44,270 nucleotides of DNA from NCBI GenBank assembly GCA_021775475.1, contig JAJFHS010000053.1:1-44270 (forward strand), in the 5' to 3' direction. The stretch is from Hyphomicrobiales bacterium. Its GTDB lineage: Bacteria > Pseudomonadota > Alphaproteobacteria > Rhizobiales > JAJFHR01. Shown here piece by piece: positions 25,381-33,302 of the stretch. Numbering within the stretch: position 1 is the stretch's first letter; every line of letters starts with the position of its first letter. A program made the position numbers and the translations under genes. A model generated the notes under the pieces. It made no database searches. It had not been told where the DNA came from and worked only from the letters and a program-made list of their open reading frames with translations.

Positions 25381-26564
25381 GCACGTCAGACCAACAGCAC
25401 CAGACCCAGCGCAGCGTCAGCTGGTTAATCGTCTACATAACCACACCGTTGCTTCTCCTTTTGCTCGCCGGAGCATGGTTGATTACCAGCGATCCGCTGG
25501 CACTGTTTGACAGCGATGTGCCACCGGTTGAAAACCTGACGATTGAGCGCGTCTTCCTGGATGATGGCGGAATTAATATCAAAGTCCGCGCCGGCGGTGA
25601 TGAAGCCATGACCATCGCCCAGATTCAGGTCGACAGCGCTTATTGGACATTTACCCAAACTCCTGTCGGACCTTTAACTCGGGTATCTTCTGCCTGGTTG
25701 AATATACCTTATCCCTGGATTCAGGGTGAAGCACACATGATACGGTTGGTCACCAACACCGGTGCAACATTTGATCATCAAATCGAAATTGCCATAGCCG
25801 CGCCAAAAAACCAGACCGGAAGTCTGGGCATTCAAGCTCTTGTCGGTGGTTTTGTCGGGATTTTACCTGTTGCCATCGGCCTGATGTTTTACCCGCTCAT
25901 GCGTTCGATGCAACGCGAAGGCATGCGGTTTTTTCTGGCTTTGACCATCGGTATGCTGGCGTTCTTGCTGATTGACACAACAGAAGCAGCCCTTGAGTTC
26001 GGCCGTGCAGCCGCACCTGCCTTTCAAGGAATAGCACTGGTGCTTTTGATTGCTGCAATGACCTGCCTGGGTCTGATTGCCATCGGACGGCGACAAGGCA
26101 CCCCCAGCGGTCTCGCACTGGCCACTTATGTGGCACTCGGCATTGGCTTGCACAATTTTGGCGAAGGTCTCGCAATTGGTACGGCGCTGGCGGCAGGTTC
26201 TGCCGGTCTTGGTGCCTTTCTGGTAATCGGCTTCACCGTCCATAATCTGACCGAAGGCATCGCCATTGCCGCACCTTTGGTTTTGAAAAAACCACCCTTG
26301 TTGATTTTTGCCGGCCTCGCCCTGTTAGCTGGCACCCCGGCCATTCCCGGCATCTGGCTCGGCAGCTATGCATTAGAGCCTCAATGGGCAGCCCTGGCAC
26401 TGGCGATTGCCACCGGGGCCATCCTTCAGGTTCTGTTTGAAGTGGGTGCCTATACGCTTCGCGGTGACAAAGATGGTCAAATCACGCTAGATCGCTACGC
26501 CATCGGCGGCCTGTTTTTCGGTATTGTATTTATGTATCTCACTGCCATGGTAATTAAGATTTGA
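25377..26564 (+). CDS. ZIP family metal transporter with periplasmic domain
   Basis: 395 aa. One membrane helix (about 16-36) is followed by about 105 soluble, strand-rich residues (about 37-145) and then seven to eight membrane segments. The metal-site helices carry HNFGEG (about 259) and HNLTEG (about 288), the ZIP TM4/TM5 signatures. ZIP proteins import divalent metals such as Zn, Fe or Mn. The extra periplasmic domain is not part of a minimal ZIP and could dock the oxidase. The start overlaps the oxidase stop by 4 bases. A long inverted repeat begins 9 bases after its stop. Confidence 0.9.
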   Translation: MSTSDQQHQTQRSVSWLIVYITTPLLLLLLAGAWLITSDPLALFDSDVPPVENLTIERVFLDDGGINIKVRAGGDEAMTIAQIQVDSAYWTFTQTPVGPLTRVSSAWLNIPYPWIQGEAHMIRLVTNTGATFDHQIEIAIAAPKNQTGSLGIQALVGGFVGILPVAIGLMFYPLMRSMQREGMRFFLALTIGMLAFLLIDTTEAALEFGRAAAPAFQGIALVLLIAAMTCLGLIAIGRRQGTPSGLALATYVALGIGLHNFGEGLAIGTALAAGSAGLGAFLVIGFTVHNLTEGIAIAAPLVLKKPPLLIFAGLALLAGTPAIPGIWLGSYALEPQWAALALAIATGAILQVLFEVGAYTLRGDKDGQITLDRYAIGGLFFGIVFMYLTAMVIKI

Positions 26565-26572
26565 ATGGCTCT

Positions 26573-26686
26573 TTTAGATAAAGAAGTCCTGAAGCCAGCC
26601 CACTCCCCCGCCCAACCACCCCCAGGGTATCGTCATCGGGTGGTTGGGCAGGGGAGTGGGCTGGCTTCAGGACTTCTTTATCTAAA
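26573..26686. repeat. 49-bp near-perfect inverted repeat
   Basis: Left arm 26573-26621 and right arm 26638-26686 are inverse complements over 49 bp with a single mismatch (26609 against 26650), around a 16-base loop (26622-26637). The right arm includes the CDF stop codon (26682-26684), so the left arm looks like an inverted copy of the CDF 3' end and flank. It lies between convergent genes and could be a bidirectional terminator, but no T-run follows either arm. An amplification or assembly artefact is possible. Confidence 0.9.
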
Positions 26687-27593
26687 GATCAACAGCATCT
26701 TCCGCCGTCATCTTTACCTCGTGTTCAGGCTCCACATGGATGACAATATCGGTACCCTGAATTTCTTTTTCCAGTGCCGCTTCAATGCGATCACAAATCT
26801 TGTGTGATTTCGCCACCGTCATATTGCCGGAAACCACAAGATGAAATTCAACAAACACCATCCGGCCCGCATAGCGAGTACGAATATCATGGGCCTGCAG
26901 CGCCCCGTCACCATTCGATTTTATCACTGATCTGACGCGTTCCTGAATTTCAGGCGATGCCGCTTCATCCATCAACTCGCTCAGGGAGCTCAAGACAATA
27001 TGATACCCGCTCCATAGAATATAAGCAGCCACCGCCAGCGCAATAAGCGGATCGAGAATTGACCATCCGGTAACAACCGCCACTGTAATCCCGACAAAGA
27101 CCCCCACAGATGTCCACACATCGGCTAAAAGGTGCCGACCGTCGGCCAACAGTGCCGGAGAGCGCCATTTACGTCCCCTGTTGATCAAAAACGCCGACCA
27201 TGCACCATTGAGAATAGTTGCTCCACCATTTATCAGCAATCCCAGAACCGGCTCATTAAGAGTTCTGGGATTGCTCAAGGCATCATAGGCTTCGCGCACG
27301 ATAAAAAGAGCTGCAACCATAATCAGCGCACCTTCAAAGGTGGCAGAAAACAACTCAGCCTTGTGATGACCAAAGGGGTGTTCTTTATCAGCAGGCTTGG
27401 CTGAAATGATAATCGCCGCCAGGGCGGTCATCGCAGCCAGAACATTGACGATACTCTCCAGAGCATCCGAATAAAACGCCACTGAACCGGTCGTGCGATA
27501 GGCCAGATACTTGATCCCCAGCACCGCAAGAGCCACGCCAATACTGATCGCAGCAATGGTGCGGATGGTCACAGGAGTTTTTGATTTGGTCAT
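26682..27593 (-). CDS. Cation diffusion facilitator (CDF) metal exporter
   Basis: 303 aa. The first metal-site helix carries FYSDALESIVNV (about 36-47) and the later helix carries DGRHLLADVWTS (about 153-164), the two halves of the CDF transport site. Six membrane helices are followed by a cytoplasmic domain (about 215-295) with HDIRTRYAGRMVFVEFHL and VIHVEPEHE, which binds regulatory metal. CDF proteins export Zn, Fe, Mn or Co by proton antiport. It is convergent with the ZIP importer, putting uptake and efflux side by side. The stop codon lies inside the long inverted repeat. Confidence 0.92.
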   Translation of the reverse strand: MTKSKTPVTIRTIAAISIGVALAVLGIKYLAYRTTGSVAFYSDALESIVNVLAAMTALAAIIISAKPADKEHPFGHHKAELFSATFEGALIMVAALFIVREAYDALSNPRTLNEPVLGLLINGGATILNGAWSAFLINRGRKWRSPALLADGRHLLADVWTSVGVFVGITVAVVTGWSILDPLIALAVAAYILWSGYHIVLSSLSELMDEAASPEIQERVRSVIKSNGDGALQAHDIRTRYAGRMVFVEFHLVVSGNMTVAKSHKICDRIEAALEKEIQGTDIVIHVEPEHEVKMTAEDAVDL

Positions 27594-27691
27594 ACCTTAA
27601 ACAATCCGCAATGCCCGCTTGTCCCTTCCATGACATACAGCGGGCATCAACGTTGGGCAAGTTTTGAAATCCTCGTATCTGATGTCCGGTC

Positions 27692-27933
27692 CTATTGGCC
27701 CGGCCAGATGCCCGATTTACCGGTCGCCCCCCACTGTCGGGGGAAGGTGCCATCGCTGTTGAGTTGTTCAATGCGGTGATTGTAAAAATCCGCCGTTAAC
27801 GGGCTTGAGCGGCTGCTCAATCAGTTTTTTACACTCATAAAACCGCGCTGTTTCAACACCGACATCAGCACTTTGGGGCAATGGACGAATTTTAAACGGA
27901 ATGTCCAAAGCAGGTTTGCTTTATTCACTTCCC
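27692..27933 (-). pseudogene. MerR-type regulator remnant
   Basis: The 340-base gap between the CDF gene and the phosphatase holds no intact gene. On the minus strand from about 27908 to a TGA at 27768-27770 the frame reads IRPLPQSADVGVETARFYEC and then KKLIEQPLKPVNGGF, which matches the MerR HTH-wing pattern (xGVxVETxRFYExxxLIxQPxRxxNGYR). It then loses frame; another frame continues to a TAG at 27692-27694 with no recognisable match. I infer a decayed metal-responsive MerR gene, plausible beside a CDF exporter. Only about 45 codons support this. Confidence 0.55.
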
Positions 27934-28692
27934 TTACAAAAACCGCCGGGTCTCACCTTCTAAAACAAGGCAGGTCAATTGACCGCTGCTCCAGGCTCCG
28001 GTGTCGATATTGATGCGGTTGGGCAGTATTTCCGGTTGCTTGACCGGCGTGTGACCGTGAACGATTATTTTGCCGAAATCTTTATTACTGGATATAAATT
28101 CCTTGCGTATCCACAATAAATCATCTTCTGTCTGAGCGTCCAGCCCGACACCGGGGCGCACACCAGCGTGGGCAAAAAAATAATCACCAAATTCTGCACT
28201 GGACTTCAGGTTCATGAAGAAATTCCGGTGGGCCTTGTAAATTTTTTTCCTGAATTTCTTTTGAATTTTGTCCGCATCGCCATCTCGCATTTTTTCTACC
28301 GGACCGACGCCATAAGAATGCAACGTCTCCAACCCGCCACCGCGCCTCCATTTTTTCAGAAAACTTTCATCGTCGAGAAATTTTAACACCATGGTTTCGT
28401 GGTTCCCCTTGAGGCACACTCTGTCCCATCCAGCCGGTGGCCGCCTGAGCATAAAATCCACAACTGCTTTTGAATCAGGACCACGATCGACATAATCACC
28501 CAGGAAAATCTGGATGATTTTCAGGTGCCTGGCAGAAACTGTGTCAGCTTCGATTTTTACTTGTAATTTTTCAAGTAAATCAAACCTGCCGTGAATATCA
28601 CCAATGGCATAGATGCGTATATCTTCGGGGGTGCAGGCGTTGGCCTTTGTGCCTTTGTGTCCGAAGATAAAATCCAAAACAGGCCGGAACAT
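27934..28692 (-). CDS. PPP-type metallophosphatase (PrpA/ApaH-like)
   Basis: 252 aa from ATG 28692, chosen because it starts 22 bases after the ppk2 stop; the longer frame to 28806 lies inside ppk2. The metal motifs are complete and in order: YAIGDIHGRFDL, LGDYVDRGPDS, LKGNHE, FFAHAGVRPG and VHGHTP. These define bacterial PPP-family serine/threonine or dinucleoside polyphosphate phosphatases. Following PPK2 in one operon, a role in nucleotide or polyphosphate-linked signalling is possible; the substrate is not known. Confidence 0.88.
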   Translation of the reverse strand: MFRPVLDFIFGHKGTKANACTPEDIRIYAIGDIHGRFDLLEKLQVKIEADTVSARHLKIIQIFLGDYVDRGPDSKAVVDFMLRRPPAGWDRVCLKGNHETMVLKFLDDESFLKKWRRGGGLETLHSYGVGPVEKMRDGDADKIQKKFRKKIYKAHRNFFMNLKSSAEFGDYFFAHAGVRPGVGLDAQTEDDLLWIRKEFISSNKDFGKIIVHGHTPVKQPEILPNRINIDTGAWSSGQLTCLVLEGETRRFL

Positions 28693-28714
28693 TTCTCGTC
28701 TTTTCAAGGCTATA

Positions 28715-29752
28715 CTACACTTTACCGGAATGCCGCTGGTTTGGATGCAGGCTTTTGCCGAGGATGTGCTGGTTGGTACCAATGACATCCGCACTTGAGC
28801 CAACAATCAGCGGATCAGGTCCGGTGACCACATCATAATTCTTGTCCGGATATGGCATAGAGGCCAGAAAGTGCTGCATGGTATTGAGACGTGCACGCTT
28901 TTTGTCATCTGATTTAACAATTGTCCAGGGTGCATCCGCCGTGTTGGTATAAAAGAACATTGCCTCCTTGGCTTCGGTATAATCGTCCCATTTATCGAGA
29001 GATGCCCGGTCAATCGGCGAGAGTTTCCATTGTTTTAAAGGATCCAGCTCACGCGATTTGAAGCGGCGCAACTGCTCCTCACGCGTTACCGAAAACCAGT
29101 ACTTGTACAAGCGCACACCACTGCGTGAGATGATCCGCTCGAATTCCGGGCAGGAACGCATGAACTCGAGATATTCATTAGGAGTGCAAAAATTCATTAC
29201 CCGCTCGACGCCGGCACGATTATACCACGAGCGATCAAACAGAACGATTTCACCAGCGGCAGGCAAATGGTTGATATAACGCTGGAAAAACCACTGTGTT
29301 TTCTCGCGATCGTTGGGTTTTTCCAACGCCACAACACGGGCACTTCGCGGGTTGAGATGTTCGGTGAAACGCTTGATGGTGCCGCCTTTACCGGCTGCAT
29401 CGCGACCTTCAAAAATCATGACAATCTTTTGCCCGGTGGTCTTTATCCAGTCCTGTACCTTCAGCAATTCAACCTGAAGATCAGATTTTGATTTTTCATA
29501 ATCTTTGGTGGAAATTTTCTTCTTATAGGGATATTCCCCGCTTTCAAATGCCCGTCGGATTGCCTCAGGATCCTGCTGCATCCGGGCGATCTGCTCCTCA
29601 TTCATTTCTGCAATGGTGGACGGCACAACAGAAGCAGCGGCTGGGTTCTGCTTGTCCTCACCATTGGGCATTGAAGTCGCGACATCAGGGGAAACAGAAG
29701 CCGTTTGTTTCTTCTCTGTCATCACCGATGTTTTTCTGGTAGACCCTGTCAC
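28715..29752 (-). CDS. ppk2: Polyphosphate kinase 2
   Basis: 345 aa from GTG 29752, backed by AGGAGG five bases upstream; ATG 29722 is a weaker alternative. Walker A FEGRDAAGKGGTIKRF (114-129) and the PPK2 signature LFDRSWYNRAGVERVM (171-186) are complete. The first 65 residues are a low-complexity extension before the PPK2 domain. PPK2 enzymes move phosphate between polyphosphate and nucleotides, often driving NDP to NTP. An FNR-type box with matching -10 lies upstream, and a PPP phosphatase follows 22 bases after the stop. Confidence 0.95.
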   Translation of the reverse strand: MTGSTRKTSVMTEKKQTASVSPDVATSMPNGEDKQNPAAASVVPSTIAEMNEEQIARMQQDPEAIRRAFESGEYPYKKKISTKDYEKSKSDLQVELLKVQDWIKTTGQKIVMIFEGRDAAGKGGTIKRFTEHLNPRSARVVALEKPNDREKTQWFFQRYINHLPAAGEIVLFDRSWYNRAGVERVMNFCTPNEYLEFMRSCPEFERIISRSGVRLYKYWFSVTREEQLRRFKSRELDPLKQWKLSPIDRASLDKWDDYTEAKEAMFFYTNTADAPWTIVKSDDKKRARLNTMQHFLASMPYPDKNYDVVTGPDPLIVGSSADVIGTNQHILGKSLHPNQRHSGKV

Positions 29753-29782
29753 AGTCTCCTCCTTTTTGGGTTAAAAACCATG

Positions 29783-29824
29783 ATAATAACCCAACCCTGG
29801 CACCACCAAATTGATACAAGTCAA
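29783..29824 (-). promoter_or_regulatory. FNR-type class II promoter of ppk2
   Basis: On the minus strand 29824-29811 reads TTGACTTGTATCAA, a full match to TTGAY-N4-RTCAA. TATTAT lies at 29788-29783. If the box is centred at -41.5 the start of transcription falls near 29776, which puts TATTAT at about -12 to -7, and the GTG start is 24 bases further on. The geometry is that of an FNR-activated class II promoter. A matching FNR-type regulator lies at 35773-36531. Confidence 0.65.
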
Positions 29825-30026
29825 TTGAGAATGGAACAGGAGCGTGTCGAGCCGCGCCCCGGACACGGTGCAATTGTTCAGTTTTTTCAATAGCTCTCCA
29901 ACACTTTGGATAAACTAACTTTTTTGTCATATTAACACCGATTCTCAAACTTTAAACGCCGTGCCACACTGCGTAGTTTGGCGGAGTTACAGAAGACCGG
30001 TGGAAATTTTTGAGATTTTGTGAATT

Positions 30027-30896
30027 CTAGCCAATTTCTGTTAAAATATTTGTAAACTTGGGAGGCCAGCCAAGGGTTCTCATAATTTTTTCCCCCCTGA
30101 TTTGCTGATCCAGCGTCGGACCAAAGGCCCACTCTCCATGCTCCCTCACTACGTCGAAAACGTCGCGAACCCACGGGGTGGTTGTTAATCCAAACCGCTG
30201 ACCAATGACCGCTGCCATATCACCTACCCACACGCCGGTTTCAGCCGCTACACAATATGACTGCCCCGCCTGCCCGTGCTCCAGCACCAGCCTGTAGGCT
30301 TGCGCATTATCCTCACTGTGAACCACCGGCCACCGCGTTTTGAGCGATCCCCAGACCTCTACTCGACCGGCTTGCCGGGCACTGGACAAAAACCTCGACA
30401 TCGTGCCGCCGTCGCGATCATAAACCATCGCCGGATGGATCATCATGGTCTCAAAACACGGAGCTTCAAACACCAACCGGCTGTTTTCAACGACCCAATA
30501 GAAGGCTGACAGCGGATCAAACTCACTTGTTTCATCAGCAATTTCATCACCGGTCTCGCCAAACAGCCAGCAACCACCAGTGTAAATGAACCGTATTTTT
30601 TGTTCTGCCCGTTTCGCCTCCGCAATCAGAACTGAAACCAGATGGTGATCCACATCACCCTCATCATCGCTGAATGTTCCCGCCACATGAATGATGGCAT
30701 CCACGTCGTGGATAATCTTGCACCACTCCACCGGTGCTCGCAGATCACCGCGAATAACGGATATGTTTTTGGCAACCAGTTTAGCTTCGGATGTGTCTGA
30801 CCGCGCAAGCGCCACAATCTCATGACCATGGGCGATCAACTCCAGGGTGATTGATTGACCAATGGCACCGGTCGCCCCCAAGATAAAAACCCGCAT
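30027..30896 (-). CDS. NAD(P)-binding epimerase/dehydratase-like protein
   Basis: 289 aa extended SDR. The N-terminal VFILGATGAIGQSITLEL holds the GxxGxxG nucleotide motif, and IRGDLR and VDAIIHVAGT follow as in NAD-dependent epimerases. The usual YxxxK reads Y133-W-V-V-E137, so the lysine is Glu and classical dehydrogenase chemistry is doubtful; it may act as a binding or regulatory SDR. GAGGAAA lies before the ATG. It is a single gene between ppk2 and ugd, with a small repeat upstream. Confidence 0.82.
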   Translation of the reverse strand: MRVFILGATGAIGQSITLELIAHGHEIVALARSDTSEAKLVAKNISVIRGDLRAPVEWCKIIHDVDAIIHVAGTFSDDEGDVDHHLVSVLIAEAKRAEQKIRFIYTGGCWLFGETGDEIADETSEFDPLSAFYWVVENSRLVFEAPCFETMMIHPAMVYDRDGGTMSRFLSSARQAGRVEVWGSLKTRWPVVHSEDNAQAYRLVLEHGQAGQSYCVAAETGVWVGDMAAVIGQRFGLTTTPWVRDVFDVVREHGEWAFGPTLDQQIRGEKIMRTLGWPPKFTNILTEIG

Positions 30897-31038
30897 AGCT
30901 ACATTTCCTCACAAAATCTCAATTCCGAAAATTGACCGGATCATTAAATTTAAATGTAGCCTAATTCCTCAACTTAACTTGAGGTCAAGAGAAAAACAGT
31001 TTCAACGGGCGTCGCATTTATTCACCCCTCTCTCCATT

Positions 31039-31069
31039 CGTCATCCTCGGGCTTGACCCGTGGATGACG
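31039..31069. repeat. Dispersed palindrome (CGTCATCC type)
   Basis: CGTCATCC and GGATGACG flank an inner CGGGCTTGACCCG palindrome over 31 bases. It is a short relative of the composite repeat at 11468-11583, sharing CGTCATCC and GGGCTTG. It lies between ugd and the epimerase gene and has no coding role that I can see. Confidence 0.6.
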
Positions 31070-31114
31070 AAGAAGGGTAAATTTGTAACTTATTAAATGA
31101 AGCATGCCCTGGAG

Positions 31115-32464
31115 TCAGGTATCTGATACTACCGTCAGATTAGGCACTTGCGGTCGAATGACAGCACAGCCGATAGAGTGATAGGTAAATGGTGTTGCTG
31201 CGATTTCTTCCGGCGTATAAATATTGCGTAAATCCACCACAAGCGGCGTTGTCATCACCTCAGCTAGCCGGATTAGATCAAGTGCTCTGAATTCATTCCA
31301 TTCGGTCAGAATTACCACACAATCGGCCCCTTCGGCTGCCGCATAAGCATCTTGCGCCCAGTCAACACCGTTGAGTATTTTAGCCGCTTCATCCATAGCC
31401 GCAGGATCATAAGCCGACACAGTTGCGCCAGCTTCAATCAATGCAGGAATAATATCCAAAGACGGGCTTTCGCGCACATCATCCGTATTGGGCTTGAAAC
31501 TCACCCCCAGTATGGCGATGCGCTTGTTGGCCGCATTACCATCAAGAGCCGTTATTATTCGTTTAGCCATATTACCTTTGCGGGCATCATTTGATGTTAC
31601 CACCGCATCCACCAGCGCCATCGGCACATCAACATCATGGGCAATTGCAGCTAAGGCGCGGGTATCTTTAGGAAAGCATGAGCCGCCAAATCCCGGACCG
31701 GGATGTAGAAATTTACTGCCAATACGTCCGTCAAGACCAATCCCTTTGGCCACATCCTTGACATTTGCGTCCACCGCTTCGCACAGATCAGCAATCTGAT
31801 TGATGAAGGTGATTTTCGTTGCCAAAAAGGCATTGCCGGCATATTTGATCAATTCCGCCGTTTCCAGATCGGTAAATAAAATCGGTGCATCACGTAACGA
31901 TAACGGCCGGTATAATTGTCTCACAATCTCTTGTGCGCGCTCGCCTTCAAGACCGATAACGATGCGATCGGGACGCATAAAATCTTCAATGGCTGACCCT
32001 TCACGCAAAAATTCGGGATTGGATGCCATTTCAAAATCAGCCGAGGGGTTGGTTTTACTCACAATGGCTTCGAGACGCCTTGCCGTTCCCACCGGAACAG
32101 TTGATTTTGTTGCAATAACCGTAAAGCCATCGAGATTTTCAGCTATTTCTTTGGCCGCACTATCGACAAACACCAGATCAGCCGCCCCGTCGCCCCGCCG
32201 CGATGGCGTGCCAACCGCTATGAATACCACATCAGCACATCTGACCGATGCCGCCAGGTCCGTTGTAAAATGCAATCGTCCAGCACCGTGGTTTTTCTTC
32301 ACCAAGTCTTCGAGACCGGGTTCAAAAATAGGAATTTCATCTCTTTCCAGCCGCTCGATTTTGCCAGCGTCTTTGTCAACGCAGGTAACATTATAACCAA
32401 ACTCGGAAAAACACGCACCCGAAACCAGGCCAACATAGCCGGTGCCGATGACAGTAATTTGCAT
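31115..32464 (-). CDS. ugd: UDP-glucose 6-dehydrogenase
   Basis: 449 aa from ATG 32464 with GAGGTAACT upstream; a longer frame reaches 32503 without support. The N-terminal ITVIGTGYVGLVSGACFSE is the NAD-binding motif and GFGGSCFPKDTRAL (about 258-271) has the catalytic cysteine. The C-terminal UDP-binding domain includes GVSFKPNTDDVRESPS. It oxidises UDP-glucose to UDP-glucuronate, a precursor of acidic polysaccharides. No glycosyltransferase genes are adjacent. Confidence 0.95.
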   Translation of the reverse strand: MQITVIGTGYVGLVSGACFSEFGYNVTCVDKDAGKIERLERDEIPIFEPGLEDLVKKNHGAGRLHFTTDLAASVRCADVVFIAVGTPSRRGDGAADLVFVDSAAKEIAENLDGFTVIATKSTVPVGTARRLEAIVSKTNPSADFEMASNPEFLREGSAIEDFMRPDRIVIGLEGERAQEIVRQLYRPLSLRDAPILFTDLETAELIKYAGNAFLATKITFINQIADLCEAVDANVKDVAKGIGLDGRIGSKFLHPGPGFGGSCFPKDTRALAAIAHDVDVPMALVDAVVTSNDARKGNMAKRIITALDGNAANKRIAILGVSFKPNTDDVRESPSLDIIPALIEAGATVSAYDPAAMDEAAKILNGVDWAQDAYAAAEGADCVVILTEWNEFRALDLIRLAEVMTTPLVVDLRNIYTPEEIAATPFTYHSIGCAVIRPQVPNLTVVSDT

Positions 32465-32562
32465 AGTTACCTCAATAAAAGAGATGAAAGCCGTAATAAT
32501 CATATATAGGTTTGGTTAAATTAATGGCAAACAAATTCAATGACAAAACCCAGGATTAGATC

Positions 32563-32958
32563 ATGAGCTCACCCAAACCAATTGAATATGCCGAGGCAAA
32601 CCCCGCTGTGCGCGAAGTTTTTGATGACATCATGTCCAGCCGCAATGTTGCCGACGTAAACAACTTCTGGAAATATCTTGCCAATGACCCCAAAACACTA
32701 AAACGCACATGGCAAAGCCTGAAAGAGATAATGGCGCCGGGGGCACTTGATCCCCTGGTAAAGGAGATGGTCTATCTTGCTATTTCAGTATCCAACAACT
32801 GCGGTTATTGCATTGCCAGCCACAGCGCTGCGGCCACCAAAGCCGGCATGACACCGGAACAGTTTTCAGAGTTAATGGCAGTCGTCGGCATGGCCAATGA
32901 AACCAACGGTCTCGTTAATGGCTATCGCGTCCCCATCGATCCGGCTTTTAAAAAATAA
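32563..32958 (+). CDS. Carboxymuconolactone decarboxylase family protein (AhpD-like)
   Basis: 131 aa. The CxxC-xxxH signature C80-G-Y-C83-I-A-S-H87 is that of AhpD-type CMD proteins, which act as thiol peroxidases or disulfide reductases rather than decarboxylases. LVKEMVYLAIS before it is also typical. AGGA precedes the ATG. It is 16 bases upstream of a CDGSH protein gene and divergent from ugd. A redox or stress role is likely. Confidence 0.88.
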   Translation: MSSPKPIEYAEANPAVREVFDDIMSSRNVADVNNFWKYLANDPKTLKRTWQSLKEIMAPGALDPLVKEMVYLAISVSNNCGYCIASHSAAATKAGMTPEQFSELMAVVGMANETNGLVNGYRVPIDPAFKK

Positions 32959-32974
32959 ACACAGGAGTTCACCA

Positions 32975-33223
32975 ATGACAAAACCCGTTATCGCTGCCAA
33001 AACGCCCGCTAAAATCGAGTTGGAAGAGGGAAAAAAATACTTCTGGTGCCGCTGTGGCCTGTCAAAAAAACAACCCTTCTGTGATGGCTCCCACAGCGAC
33101 ACTGAATTTACACCGCTCGCTTTCACCGCCGAAAAATCCGGCCCGGCATTCCTGTGCCAATGTAAAAGATCCGCCAAAGCCCCCTTTTGCGATGGCACCC
33201 ACAGCCGTTTGGATGATGAGTAA
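32975..33223 (+). CDS. CDGSH iron-sulfur domain protein, two motifs
   Basis: 82 aa from ATG 32975 with AGGAG upstream. Two CDGSH motifs are seen: C25-R-C27 ... C36-D-G-S-H40 and C61-Q-C63 ... C72-D-G-T-H76, each a 3Cys-1His ligand set for one [2Fe-2S] cluster. The tandem form is the common bacterial type. It follows a CMD protein, and an FNR box begins 13 bases after its stop ahead of nnrS. A redox or Fe-S role is likely; the partner is unknown. Confidence 0.92.
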   Translation: MTKPVIAAKTPAKIELEEGKKYFWCRCGLSKKQPFCDGSHSDTEFTPLAFTAEKSGPAFLCQCKRSAKAPFCDGTHSRLDDE

Positions 33224-33235
33224 TCACAATTAGGG

Positions 33236-33249
33236 TTGACGCAGATCAA
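33236..33249 (+). promoter_or_regulatory. FNR-type box upstream of nnrS
   Basis: TTGACGCAGATCAA matches TTGAY-N4-RTCAA exactly. A -41.5 centre would put the start of transcription near 33284, downstream of the first TTG in the nnrS frame (33267), so translation probably begins at 33303 or 33309. The -10 region (TAAGAA) is weak. Confidence 0.65.
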
Positions 33250-33302
33250 GGAAATTTACCCGTTACTTGCTAAGAACCGGAAGCTTCCACCTGAAGGATC
33301 GA

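Noticed and set aside
26565..26807. 80-aa frame running through the long inverted repeat
   Set aside because: It is made of the two repeat arms and antisense CDF sequence and has no independent coding signal.
27388..27771. 127-aa minus-strand frame overlapping the CDF N-terminus
   Set aside because: It overlaps the CDF coding region in another frame and shows no family features; the MerR remnant in a different frame explains the 5' side better.
29753..30026. Possible small gene between ppk2 and the epimerase, such as the plus-strand frame ending near 29893
   Set aside because: No ribosome site, family or signal was seen; the only supported element is the FNR-type promoter.
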